Assembly (NCBI GenBank): GCA_002327885.1
Contig: DCUS01000048.1
Location: 1-33,461 of the forward strand
Source: Syntrophaceae bacterium UBA2208
Lineage (GTDB): Bacteria; Desulfobacterota; BSN033; UBA1163
Length of the DNA stretch: 33,461 nucleotides
Direction of reading: 5' to 3'
Part shown: positions 21,821-28,775 of the stretch, one piece after another
Numbering within the stretch: the stretch's first letter is position 1
Layout of the letters: every line of letters begins with the position of its first letter
The notes under the pieces: generated by a model
Told to the model about the DNA's origin: nothing
Database searches by the model: none
The model's input: only the letters and a program-made list of their open reading frames with translations
Translations under genes and position numbers: made by a program

Positions 21821-21913
21821 ATGTTAAAAGAAAGCTTTACCATTCAATCCATTCTCAGGAAAATACAGATCCAAAGCCACCTCGATGATCCGAAGGTGGA
21901 GTTTATAAGCTGA
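21821..21913 (+). CDS. Possible small protein (30 aa)
   Basis: A frame from ATG 21821 to TGA 21913 encodes MLKESFTIQSILRKIQIQSH and ten more residues, filling most of the gap between the receiver and glycosyltransferase genes. The ribosome site is weak and no homology is recognised. It may be chance or a decayed fragment. Confidence 0.2.
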   Translation: MLKESFTIQSILRKIQIQSHLDDPKVEFIS

Positions 21914-21932
21914 AGGGAGTGGTTACCTTTCT

Positions 21933-22961
21933 ATGAAAAAGGCGCCTGGGGTTCAGTCGTTCCTGGTGATCCATCAGGGTGCCTTGGGGGATTTCATTCT
22001 CGCTTTGCCTGCGCTCGAAACCCTTCGAAAGGCCTTTCCCGAAGCCAAATCAGTGATCATGGGTTACCCGAGAATTCTGGAGTTGGTGGAAAACCGGTTT
22101 TATGTCGAAGAGATCCTCTCTATTGATCAAAAAGGGATGGCTACGTTCTTCGTTCGGGAAGGATCTTTGGACTTCCATCTTTCTCATTTTTTTAAGTCGT
22201 TTGATCTCATCGTCGCTTTCGGAAGGGACGGAGAAGGAACGGTCGTTGGAAATCTGAGGAGGGTTTGCCCGGGCCAAATTCTTCCCATTCGCTCTTTTCC
22301 GCCCTGGGATGAAAAAGTTCATTTGACCGATCATCTTCTTAAACAATTTGTCCGGCAGGGGTTGCCCCCCTCGGAGCCCATCCCTAAACTTCATTTGAAG
22401 GAGGGGGATCGAGAATGGGCCAGGAATTTCTGGGAAGGGAAAGGGATCACGCCGGAAGAACGGACAAAGGTGATCGTCCTCCATCCCGGCAGTGGGAGCA
22501 AGAAGAAGGTTTGGCCTCTTGAGCGGTTCTCAACTCTTGCTCGAACGCTTCAACATCATCTCGGCACAAAAATCCTTACTGTCCTCGGTCCGGCGGAAGG
22601 GATAGAAACTCAGAAAGCCTTTGAGGGGTTGGAGACCAACTCCTTTATTCTTGGGAGAGGCCTGACACTTCTCCAGCTGGCATCGATCATGGAAGGATGT
22701 TGGTTCTATATCGGAAATGATTCCGGTGTCTCCCATATGGCTGCTGCCCTGGGACTTCCTACGATGGTCATCTTTGGCCCGACCGATCACAGGGTTTGGT
22801 CACCGAGGGGAGAAAAGGTGGTTGTGATTCGAAAAGAAGTTTATTGCTTTCCCTGTCCGCAGGAGCGATTCCTCCTTTGCAGGGAGGTTGAATGTTTAAA
22901 AGGGATTGAGATAAGGGAGGTCTTAGAAGGATTGAAAAGAATAGGAATTAAACTTAAATAG
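21933..22961 (+). CDS. Glycosyltransferase family 9 (heptosyltransferase-like)
   Basis: 342 aa. The start VIHQGALGDFILALPALETLRKAFP and the later VIVLHPGSGSKKKVWPLERF and GNDSGVSHMAAALGLPTMVIFGPTDHRVWSP are the GT9 donor-binding and acceptor-side motifs. Such enzymes move heptose or related sugars from ADP-linked donors onto lipopolysaccharide core at the inner membrane face. The C-terminal CFPCPQERFLLCREVECL cysteines are typical of the family. The sugar cannot be read from sequence. Upstream gene order puts it in an envelope-leaning transcript. Start ATG 21933 follows GGGAG by about 13 nt, and no better start exists. Confidence 0.9.
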   Translation: MKKAPGVQSFLVIHQGALGDFILALPALETLRKAFPEAKSVIMGYPRILELVENRFYVEEILSIDQKGMATFFVREGSLDFHLSHFFKSFDLIVAFGRDGEGTVVGNLRRVCPGQILPIRSFPPWDEKVHLTDHLLKQFVRQGLPPSEPIPKLHLKEGDREWARNFWEGKGITPEERTKVIVLHPGSGSKKKVWPLERFSTLARTLQHHLGTKILTVLGPAEGIETQKAFEGLETNSFILGRGLTLLQLASIMEGCWFYIGNDSGVSHMAAALGLPTMVIFGPTDHRVWSPRGEKVVVIRKEVYCFPCPQERFLLCREVECLKGIEIREVLEGLKRIGIKLK

Positions 22962-22979
22962 TGAGAAAGGAGGAGACAA

Positions 22980-23237
22980 ATGGAAGAGAAGAAAATTGGG
23001 GAGATCATCAAATTTTTTGGAAAGATCAGCGTGGCGGCGATTCGGCTATCAGAAGGATCATTAAAGGTCGGGGATACCATCCATATTGTCGGGCATACCA
23101 CCGATATCACCCAGGCCATCGATTCCATGCAGATTGAGAATAAAACTGTTCAGGAAGCAGGCCCGGGCGCAGATATTGGGATCAAAGTTCAGGGTAAAGC
23201 GAGAGAACACGATACTGTCTATAAAGTCGTTGAATGA
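22980..23237 (+). CDS. Solitary EF-Tu domain-2-like protein
   Basis: 85 aa, a single beta-barrel like domain 2 of translation GTPases (IGEIIKFFGKISVAAIRLSEGSLKVGDTIHIVG...DSMQIENKTVQEAGPGADIGIKV). It lacks the G domain, so it cannot be a GTPase. Families of such small elongation-factor-like proteins exist in bacteria and archaea without a settled role. AAAGGAGG gives a very strong ribosome site 7-8 nt before the ATG, suggesting good expression. It lies 18 bp after the glycosyltransferase gene. Confidence 0.85.
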   Translation: MEEKKIGEIIKFFGKISVAAIRLSEGSLKVGDTIHIVGHTTDITQAIDSMQIENKTVQEAGPGADIGIKVQGKAREHDTVYKVVE

Positions 23238-23372
23238 ACTTCGTTTATATGATCGATTGGGAAACTAAAGTCTCAACCTCCTGTAATCTCATCGTCTTGT
23301 CGTCTCTTGACGATATAACTCAGGAACGATCTGACTACCCGACATTTTTTTGGCGCTCTGCGTTTGGTTGAT

Positions 23373-24635
23373 ATGATGCGTTTCATCGCTGATTTTCATA
23401 TTCATTCAAAGTACAGCCGGGCCACAAGCAGGGAGATGGAAGTGGAGACCCTCGCTCAATGGGCAAAGAAAAAGGGGATCGCTCTTCTCGGGACAGGAGA
23501 CTTTACCCATCCGACCTATTTTGCAGAGTTGCGATCAAAATTAGAACCATCAGGAAATGGACTTTTGAAGTTGAGAAGAGGGAATCAGGATGTCCGGTAT
23601 ATTTTGACCACAGAGGTGAGCAATATCTATACTCAGAATGGCAGGGTGAGGCGGGTCCACACCCTCATTTTTGCCCCCAGCTTCGAAGTGGTAGAAGCCA
23701 TCCGGTCTAAATTGGGAAACATTGGGAAACTCTCCTCCGATGGGAGACCCATTTTCAGTTTTACAACAAAAGAACTGATAAAGATGATCTTGGATATTTC
23801 ATCGGATTGCCTGATCATCCCTGCCCATGTCTGGACCCCTTGGTTTTCGATCTTCGGAGCCAATTCAGGGTTCGACTCCATCGAGGAATGTTTCGGAGAG
23901 ATGACCCCTCATATCCATGCGATTGAGACCGGTCTCTCCTCGGATCCTGAAATGAACTGGAGGGTGTCGGCTCTCGATTCCATGACCCTCCTCTCCAATT
24001 CGGATGCCCACTCCCCGAACCGCCTGGGAAGGGAAGCCAATGTTTTTAATTGTTCATTGGATTATCAGGAGATCACCGGGGCGATTCGGAAGAAGGATCC
24101 AAACAAACTTCTCTTCACCATCGAGTTCTTTCCGGAGGAGGGAAAATATCATTATGATGGTCATCGCCAATGCGGGGTGATCACCTCTCCTTCTCAAACA
24201 AAAGAAAACCAATCCCTCTGTCCAAATTGCCACAAAAAGTTGACGGTGGGGGTGATGCATCGAGTGGAAGAATTGGCTGACCGTCCAGAAGGTTTTATCC
24301 CGAAGAATGCCATTCCTTCTATCCACCTGATTCCGTTGGAGGAGATTATTGCCGAAACGCTGGGAGTTCGGGTGGGAGCAAAGGCGGTAGAGACCGAGTA
24401 TGAAAGATTGATTGAGCCGGGAAGTTCAGAATTTAAAATCCTTCTCGACACCCCTCCCGATGAATTGGCTTTATTCGTTCCATCGAATATCTTGGAGGGA
24501 ATTATCCGAATGCGGCAGGGAAAGGTTTCAATTGTCCCGGGTCACGATGGCGTTTACGGGAAGATCAATCTTTTTCCTGAAAGAAAAGAGGAGGAAAAAT
24601 CGAAAGAACAGTTAAAACTGTTCCACACCCTTTGA
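23373..24635 (+). CDS. Endonuclease Q-like PHP-domain DNA repair nuclease
   Basis: About 420 aa. It is a PHP-superfamily metallo-phosphoesterase: N-terminal ADFHIHSKYSRATS (Asp7, His9, His11), TGDFTHP, IPAHVWTPWF and NSDAHSPNRLGREAN are metal-binding blocks. A Zn-ribbon-like segment (CGV...CPNCHKKL) follows, then a C-terminal domain. This matches endonuclease Q, which in Thermococcales cuts 5' of deaminated bases such as uracil and hypoxanthine. The last residues are EQLKLFHTL; QLKLF (nt 24609-24623) is close to the bacterial beta-clamp motif QL[SD]LF, where archaeal EndoQ uses PCNA. The start is ATG 23373 or 23376, as no clear Shine-Dalgarno decides. The gene is 29 bp upstream of a PhoU-like gene. 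Confidence 0.85.
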   Translation: MMRFIADFHIHSKYSRATSREMEVETLAQWAKKKGIALLGTGDFTHPTYFAELRSKLEPSGNGLLKLRRGNQDVRYILTTEVSNIYTQNGRVRRVHTLIFAPSFEVVEAIRSKLGNIGKLSSDGRPIFSFTTKELIKMILDISSDCLIIPAHVWTPWFSIFGANSGFDSIEECFGEMTPHIHAIETGLSSDPEMNWRVSALDSMTLLSNSDAHSPNRLGREANVFNCSLDYQEITGAIRKKDPNKLLFTIEFFPEEGKYHYDGHRQCGVITSPSQTKENQSLCPNCHKKLTVGVMHRVEELADRPEGFIPKNAIPSIHLIPLEEIIAETLGVRVGAKAVETEYERLIEPGSSEFKILLDTPPDELALFVPSNILEGIIRMRQGKVSIVPGHDGVYGKINLFPERKEEEKSKEQLKLFHTL

Positions 24636-24664
24636 TCTTGATCAGATTTAAGGAGGTGAGAAAG

Positions 24665-25285
24665 ATGGACGAGGAAATAAAGGAGAAGATGGTTTTGTTG
24701 TGTCAGACGATCTCGAAAATGTTGGAATTGGCTTTTGAGGGGTTTCGAAAACCAACGGGAAAACCTATCCAAGAAGCAATGGAAATTAAAGATAAGATTC
24801 ACCACTGTTCATCAGAGTTGACCCGTTCTGTTGTTTCAAAAACTCCGTCGAGTGAGAAAGGGAGGGAGTGGGCAAAACCCTATCTCTCGATCACCTCGAG
24901 TTTCGACCGCATGACTTATAATATTGAAGGAATTTTAGACTGTTTAAGAGCTAAGGCTCAGAACCATATCCTTTTCAGTGATCGAGCCGTCAAAGAAGTG
25001 AACGACGTTTTTCAAGAGGCCATGAGACTTTTGGAAAACCTCCCGGATCTGATCCTGACTCAGAACAAGCTCCTTGCCCAAAAAATTGGAGAGGAAGTTA
25101 GGTCGATGTTCAAAATTGCAAATGGATATTCCGAAGAGCATGAGGAGAGATTAATTCAAGGAATTTGTGTCCCCAAATCTTCACCGATTTATCTTGGCAT
25201 TATCGAATCATTAAAGGGGGTGATTGGCCATACGTTAGAGGTGAGCGGAAAGCTTGTCTCCCTCTCATCCCAGTCCTCCCTTTAG
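24665..25285 (+). CDS. PhoU-like helical protein
   Basis: 206 aa from ATG 24665, with an excellent AAGGAGGTG at 24650-24658. The sequence is nearly all helical with long amphipathic stretches and no membrane segment. The pattern (MDEEIKEKMVLLCQTISKMLELAFEGF...IKDKIHHCSSELTRSV, repeated later by VNDVFQEAMRLLENLPDLI) fits a PhoU-type four-helix bundle, the fold that links phosphate transport to signalling. The assignment is by pattern only and could be another helical family. It is coupled to the EndoQ-like gene. Confidence 0.55.
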   Translation: MDEEIKEKMVLLCQTISKMLELAFEGFRKPTGKPIQEAMEIKDKIHHCSSELTRSVVSKTPSSEKGREWAKPYLSITSSFDRMTYNIEGILDCLRAKAQNHILFSDRAVKEVNDVFQEAMRLLENLPDLILTQNKLLAQKIGEEVRSMFKIANGYSEEHEERLIQGICVPKSSPIYLGIIESLKGVIGHTLEVSGKLVSLSSQSSL

Positions 25286-25359
25286 CCCCATTTCTCTCCC
25301 CCCGCCTATTGGCAGGCAGGGTTTGCTAAAGGGGAGAACCCGCGGTCATCCCAATTTTT
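25278..25359. terminator. Nested stem and T-run after the PhoU-like gene
   Basis: CCCTTTAGC (25278-25286, holding the stop codon) pairs exactly with GCTAAAGGG (25325-25333) and encloses the palindromic repeat at 25301-25320. A run of eight T follows about 19 bp later, at 25352-25359. It may end the long upstream transcript. Confidence 0.5.
25301..25320. repeat. GC-rich palindromic repeat, copy 3
   Basis: CCCGCCTATTGGCAGGCAGG. The right half equals the GGCAGGCAGG arm of the other copies and the left half is diverged. Confidence 0.65.
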
Positions 25360-25438
25360 TTTACAGCATCGGGGATGGAGGGGGGGATAGACAGTCTTTT
25401 CCAAAGCGCTAAGATGTTATAAATCGTTAAAAATTAAT

Positions 25439-25467
25439 TTGACAATCCCCCTTTTTTATATTAAAAA
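25439..25467 (+). promoter_or_regulatory. Promoter of the efflux operon
   Basis: TTGACA (25439-25444), a 17-bp spacer and TAAAAA (25462-25467). The two palindromes that follow start at the next base. Confidence 0.65.
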
Positions 25468-25499
25468 TGAATTTATATTCAAAAAGTGAATAATTATTC
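25468..25499. promoter_or_regulatory. Two tandem operators for the TetR-family regulator
   Basis: TGAAT-TTAT-ATTCA (25468-25481) and GAATAATTATTC (25488-25499, a perfect 12-bp palindrome). Both share TGAAT-N4-ATTC, with centres 19 bp apart. They cover the expected transcription start directly downstream of the -10 box, an ideal repressor position. Confidence 0.7.
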
Positions 25500-25526
25500 T
25501 TAAAACGTTCAAAGGGGTTAAGAAGG

Positions 25527-26159
25527 ATGGGGAAAGAAAAAATAAGCAGGAAAGAGAGGGAGTATTTAGCTCATCGTGAAGAGATCCTCTCATCCGCGGA
25601 GAAAGTATTTGCCGCAAAAGGATTCTTTACCACCACCATGAGCGACATCGCACGGGAAGGAGAGTTTGGGACGGGGACGCTCTATAAATATTTTAAATCA
25701 AAAAAGGAACTTTATTTCACCCTGATTGATGAGAAAGTAGAGGAGATGAACCTTTTGGTCAAGGCTGAACTCTCTCAGAAAAACTCAGCGATTGAGAGAA
25801 TCAGAAAGGTGTTAGGTCTCCAGTTCAAATTAATCGAGAGAAACAGAGATTTTTTTAGGATTTTTATTACCGAAAGGAGCCGCTTCGAATGGACCGTAAA
25901 GGATGATTTGGGAAAAGGAGTCCATGAAAAGATGGTCACCTATATTCAACTCCTTGCTGAGGTGATGAGTAAGGGAATCAAGGAAAAGGAGTTTAAGCCT
26001 ATCGACCCTCTTGATTTGGCCCATGCCTTAGTGGGGATCGTCAATTCTTTTGTTTTCGAGTGGTTCATCAGCCGCCAAAATTATCCACTCATTTCAAAAT
26101 TGGATACGGTTTTAGAAATCTTTTTAGGTGGGGTGAAACAAATGGAAAGGAGGAGATAG
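25527..26159 (+). CDS. TetR/AcrR-family transcriptional regulator
   Basis: 210 aa. The N-terminal DNA-binding domain (about 15-62) is classic: REEILSSAEKVFAAKGFFTTTMSDIAREGEFGTGTLYKYFKSKKELYF, with the recognition helix at GTGTLYKYF. The C-terminal ~140 residues are the divergent helical ligand-binding domain. It is first in the operon, only 4 bp before the TolC-like gene, so it very likely represses this efflux system and itself through the paired palindromes upstream. The inducer is unknown. The start ATG has purine-rich GAAGG/AAAGGGG upstream. Confidence 0.93.
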   Translation: MGKEKISRKEREYLAHREEILSSAEKVFAAKGFFTTTMSDIAREGEFGTGTLYKYFKSKKELYFTLIDEKVEEMNLLVKAELSQKNSAIERIRKVLGLQFKLIERNRDFFRIFITERSRFEWTVKDDLGKGVHEKMVTYIQLLAEVMSKGIKEKEFKPIDPLDLAHALVGIVNSFVFEWFISRQNYPLISKLDTVLEIFLGGVKQMERRR

Positions 26160-26163
26160 ATCA

Positions 26164-27495
26164 ATGAGAAGGAAAGGGTTCGTCAGCTTTATTTTGTCGA
26201 TGGCGGTTTTTACAGGGGTGGTCTGGGCCCAAGAGGCTCAGAAGCCTTTAACCCTCGAAGAAAGCATAAAGATTGCCATGGAACGGAGCCTGGTTCTCCA
26301 TTCTGCCATGATGGGAATTGATGGCTCTGAATTCAGGCGTAAGGAGGCGATTACAAATTTCCTTCCTCTATGGACGGGGCAATATGCTTATAACCGATAT
26401 AACACACCTTCTACGATAGGGTCGACGACCATCCCCGTATCCGGGGGGGGGGCATCCACCATGCCCCTCACGAGCAGAGATTTATACAATTTTAATACCA
26501 CTCTCAATCAGCCCCTTTTCACGGGAGGTTTCAATTTAGCGAATTATCGTGCATCAAAGTTAGGTGTGGATCTTTCGAAAGAGAATGTTGAAACCGTTAG
26601 GCGGGACTTGGTCCTTCAAGTGAGAGCGGGCTACTTTAATATCTTGAAATCTGAAAGATTCCTGGACGTAGCCAAACAAACGGTCAAACAATTCGAAGCT
26701 CAACTCGAAGTGACAAAAGCCTTCTTCGAAGTCGGGATAGTTCCTAAAAATGATGTCCTCCAGGCGGAGGTAAGGCTGGCCAATGCCAAACAGGCTCTTG
26801 TTAGAGCAGAAAATGACGTGGCAGCGGCTAAGTCTTCATTCAATATATTGCTGAGAAGGGAGATCAATACTCCTCTTGAAGTGGTCGATATTCTTTCCTA
26901 TAAACCCTTTCCAATGGGTTTTAATGCGGCTCTCGAGGAGGCGCTCCGGCAAAGGCCAGAGGTCAAAACCGCTCAATTGGTGATCGATCAGGTGAAGGAG
27001 AATGTGAAGATTGCAAAAAGTGGGTATTTCCCGACGGTCAGCCTTTCAGGTAACTATAACCGAATATCTGAAGAACCCATGCTGAACGGGGATATGAAAA
27101 ATGAAAGGTGGACCGTTCAGGCGTTGGCTACATTCACTCTCTGGAATTGGGGGAATACGGCTTTCAAAGTGGGAGAAAGCAAAGTCAAGGTCAAACAGGC
27201 CGAGGATTCAAAAGATCTCCTCATCGAATCGATTACCCTGGAAGTAAAGAATGACTATCTCAATTTGTCGGTAGCCGAAAAGAATTTAAAAGTTGCAGAA
27301 ACGGCCATTGAGCAGGCTGAAGAGAATTTAAGGATGAATGAGGAGCGGTATAAATATCAGGTGGCGACACAAACCGATGTCCTCGATGCCGTGGTCTTAT
27401 TGGCCCAGGCGAGAGTGAACTACTACGGCGCATTGAGTGATTTCAACGTTGCCAAGGCACAGTTGGAACGATCCATGGGAAGGATGTATCCATAG
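26164..27495 (+). CDS. TolC-family outer membrane efflux protein
   Basis: 443 aa. A signal peptide (about 1-22, ending VVWAQE) is followed by two repeats of the outer membrane efflux protein family: KPLTLEESIKIAMERS starts the first, and RQRPEVKTAQL, then IAKSGYFPTVSLSGNYN, starts the second. Long coiled-coil helices (for example VAKQTVKQFEAQLEVTKAFFEVG and its counterpart near residue 380, EENLRMNEERYKYQ) form the periplasmic tunnel. It should trimerise in the outer membrane and dock to the adaptor and pump encoded next. GGAGGAG overlaps the tetR end and serves this ATG. Confidence 0.94.
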   Translation: MRRKGFVSFILSMAVFTGVVWAQEAQKPLTLEESIKIAMERSLVLHSAMMGIDGSEFRRKEAITNFLPLWTGQYAYNRYNTPSTIGSTTIPVSGGGASTMPLTSRDLYNFNTTLNQPLFTGGFNLANYRASKLGVDLSKENVETVRRDLVLQVRAGYFNILKSERFLDVAKQTVKQFEAQLEVTKAFFEVGIVPKNDVLQAEVRLANAKQALVRAENDVAAAKSSFNILLRREINTPLEVVDILSYKPFPMGFNAALEEALRQRPEVKTAQLVIDQVKENVKIAKSGYFPTVSLSGNYNRISEEPMLNGDMKNERWTVQALATFTLWNWGNTAFKVGESKVKVKQAEDSKDLLIESITLEVKNDYLNLSVAEKNLKVAETAIEQAEENLRMNEERYKYQVATQTDVLDAVVLLAQARVNYYGALSDFNVAKAQLERSMGRMYP

Positions 27496-27504
27496 AAAGA
27501 AAAA

Positions 27505-27540
27505 AACACGAAGCGCTTAACGCTATGCGCATGGCGTGTT
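27505..27540. repeat. Hairpin with CTATGCGC element before the adaptor gene
   Basis: AACACG (27505-27510) pairs with CGTGTT (27535-27540). Inside are CGCTATGCGC and GCGCTTAA. The Shine-Dalgarno GAGG of the adaptor gene starts at the next base, so folding could affect its translation. Confidence 0.5.
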
Positions 27541-27550
27541 GAGGCAAGCA

Positions 27551-28657
27551 ATGAAATTAAGACACCATCCATTATTCAACCTTTTGATGGTCTTGGCCAC
27601 ATTCTGGGGATGTAGTTCAAACGATTCGCTTCCACCCAACGCTTCGTCGAATCCCCAGACCAAAATGATAGAAGAAAAAACGGTCGAGGTGGTCATAGCG
27701 AATCCGAAACCTATTTCCTATACAGTGTCGGCAGTTGGAAGTCTAAAAGCGCTTGAGGATGTAACCATCAGTCCCAAAAAAGCAGGAATCATTAAACAAA
27801 TTCTTGTCAAAGAGGGAGATCGGGTCAAAAAGGGCCAGGTCATCGTTCATTTGGACGATGTGGATGCCAGACTCCAGGTGGAAAGGGCAGAAGCTAATGT
27901 CCAGCAGGCCGCGGCCTCTTTAGAGACGAGCAGGGTTACCCTCGCCAGATATCATAAGCTCCTTGAATCGAAGGTGATTCCTCAACAGACTTACGATGAT
28001 CTTACCCTCAAGATGAAGCTGGATGAGGCAAGGTTGGCTCTGGCGAAGGCCGAGTTAAATATTGCCAAACAGAATCTTTTAGACCATCAAATTGTTTCAC
28101 CCATTGAGGGCATCCTTCATCTCAAAATTGCCGCTGTCGGGGAACATGTCAACGTCGCCCCGAAAGATGAGATCATGAAGATTGTTCAAATGGATCCCCT
28201 TGAACTCGAATTTTATGTGCCGGAAAATTTGGCCGGGACGATTCGCCCTGAAAGCAAAATTCAATTTGTTGTGAAAGCCTTTTCTGAAGAGAAATATTTA
28301 GCCGTCCTCCGGTTCATCAGTCCCACCGCAGACCCGAACACCCGGAATGTGAAGATGAAGGCATTGGTAAAAAACCCAAACTACCGTTTGAAACCGGGGT
28401 TCTTTGCTGAAGTCTCTATCCCCGCAGGGGGCAATCCAGCCGCCTTGATCATCCCGGAATCTGCGCTTTTTAGCCAGGAGGGTAAGTTTTTCATCTATAC
28501 CGTGCAGGATGAAATCGCCCAACGAAAAGAGGTTGAAACGGGTATTCGGTTTGATGGAAAGGTGGAGGTGCTGAAGGGAATTCAAAAAGGGGAGCGGGTG
28601 GTCGTGACCGGGCATGAGCAACTAACCCACGGCACAAAAGTGAAGATCAACCCATGA
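27551..28657 (+). CDS. RND efflux periplasmic adaptor (membrane fusion protein)
   Basis: 368 aa from ATG 27551, chosen because GAGG lies 6 nt upstream; a GTG at 27536 would add five residues only. Residues 1-24 look like a lipoprotein-type leader ending in FWGC, although the residues before Cys are not a perfect lipobox. Next is the lipoyl/barrel-sandwich domain (SAVGSLKALEDVTISPKKAG...VKEGDRVKKGQVIVHLDD), the alpha-hairpin (about 95-160), then the second lipoyl half (VSPIEGILHLKIAAVGEHV) and the beta-barrel and C-terminal domains (PTADPNTRNVKMKALV, VETGIRFDGKVEVLKGIQKGERVVVTG). It links the TolC-like protein to the pump. Confidence 0.94.
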   Translation: MKLRHHPLFNLLMVLATFWGCSSNDSLPPNASSNPQTKMIEEKTVEVVIANPKPISYTVSAVGSLKALEDVTISPKKAGIIKQILVKEGDRVKKGQVIVHLDDVDARLQVERAEANVQQAAASLETSRVTLARYHKLLESKVIPQQTYDDLTLKMKLDEARLALAKAELNIAKQNLLDHQIVSPIEGILHLKIAAVGEHVNVAPKDEIMKIVQMDPLELEFYVPENLAGTIRPESKIQFVVKAFSEEKYLAVLRFISPTADPNTRNVKMKALVKNPNYRLKPGFFAEVSIPAGGNPAALIIPESALFSQEGKFFIYTVQDEIAQRKEVETGIRFDGKVEVLKGIQKGERVVVTGHEQLTHGTKVKINP

Positions 28658-28709
28658 AATCATTAGCCCCCTTTGCCCTCATGAGACTGTATCGTAATTC
28701 CTATTTGTC

Positions 28710-28750
28710 TTTACGAGCGACCCCGCCTCAGCGGGAGAGCGTGGCAATCT
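28710..28750. repeat. REP-like palindromic element between adaptor and pump genes
   Basis: CCCGC-CTCA-GCGGG (28722-28735) is flanked by ACGAGCGA and GAGAGCGTGGCAATCT. The outer words resemble a widespread intergenic repeat seen in many environmental genomes; one copy only is in this window. Confidence 0.5.
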
Positions 28751-28775
28751 CTACCTTTACCTCGGATTAATCATT

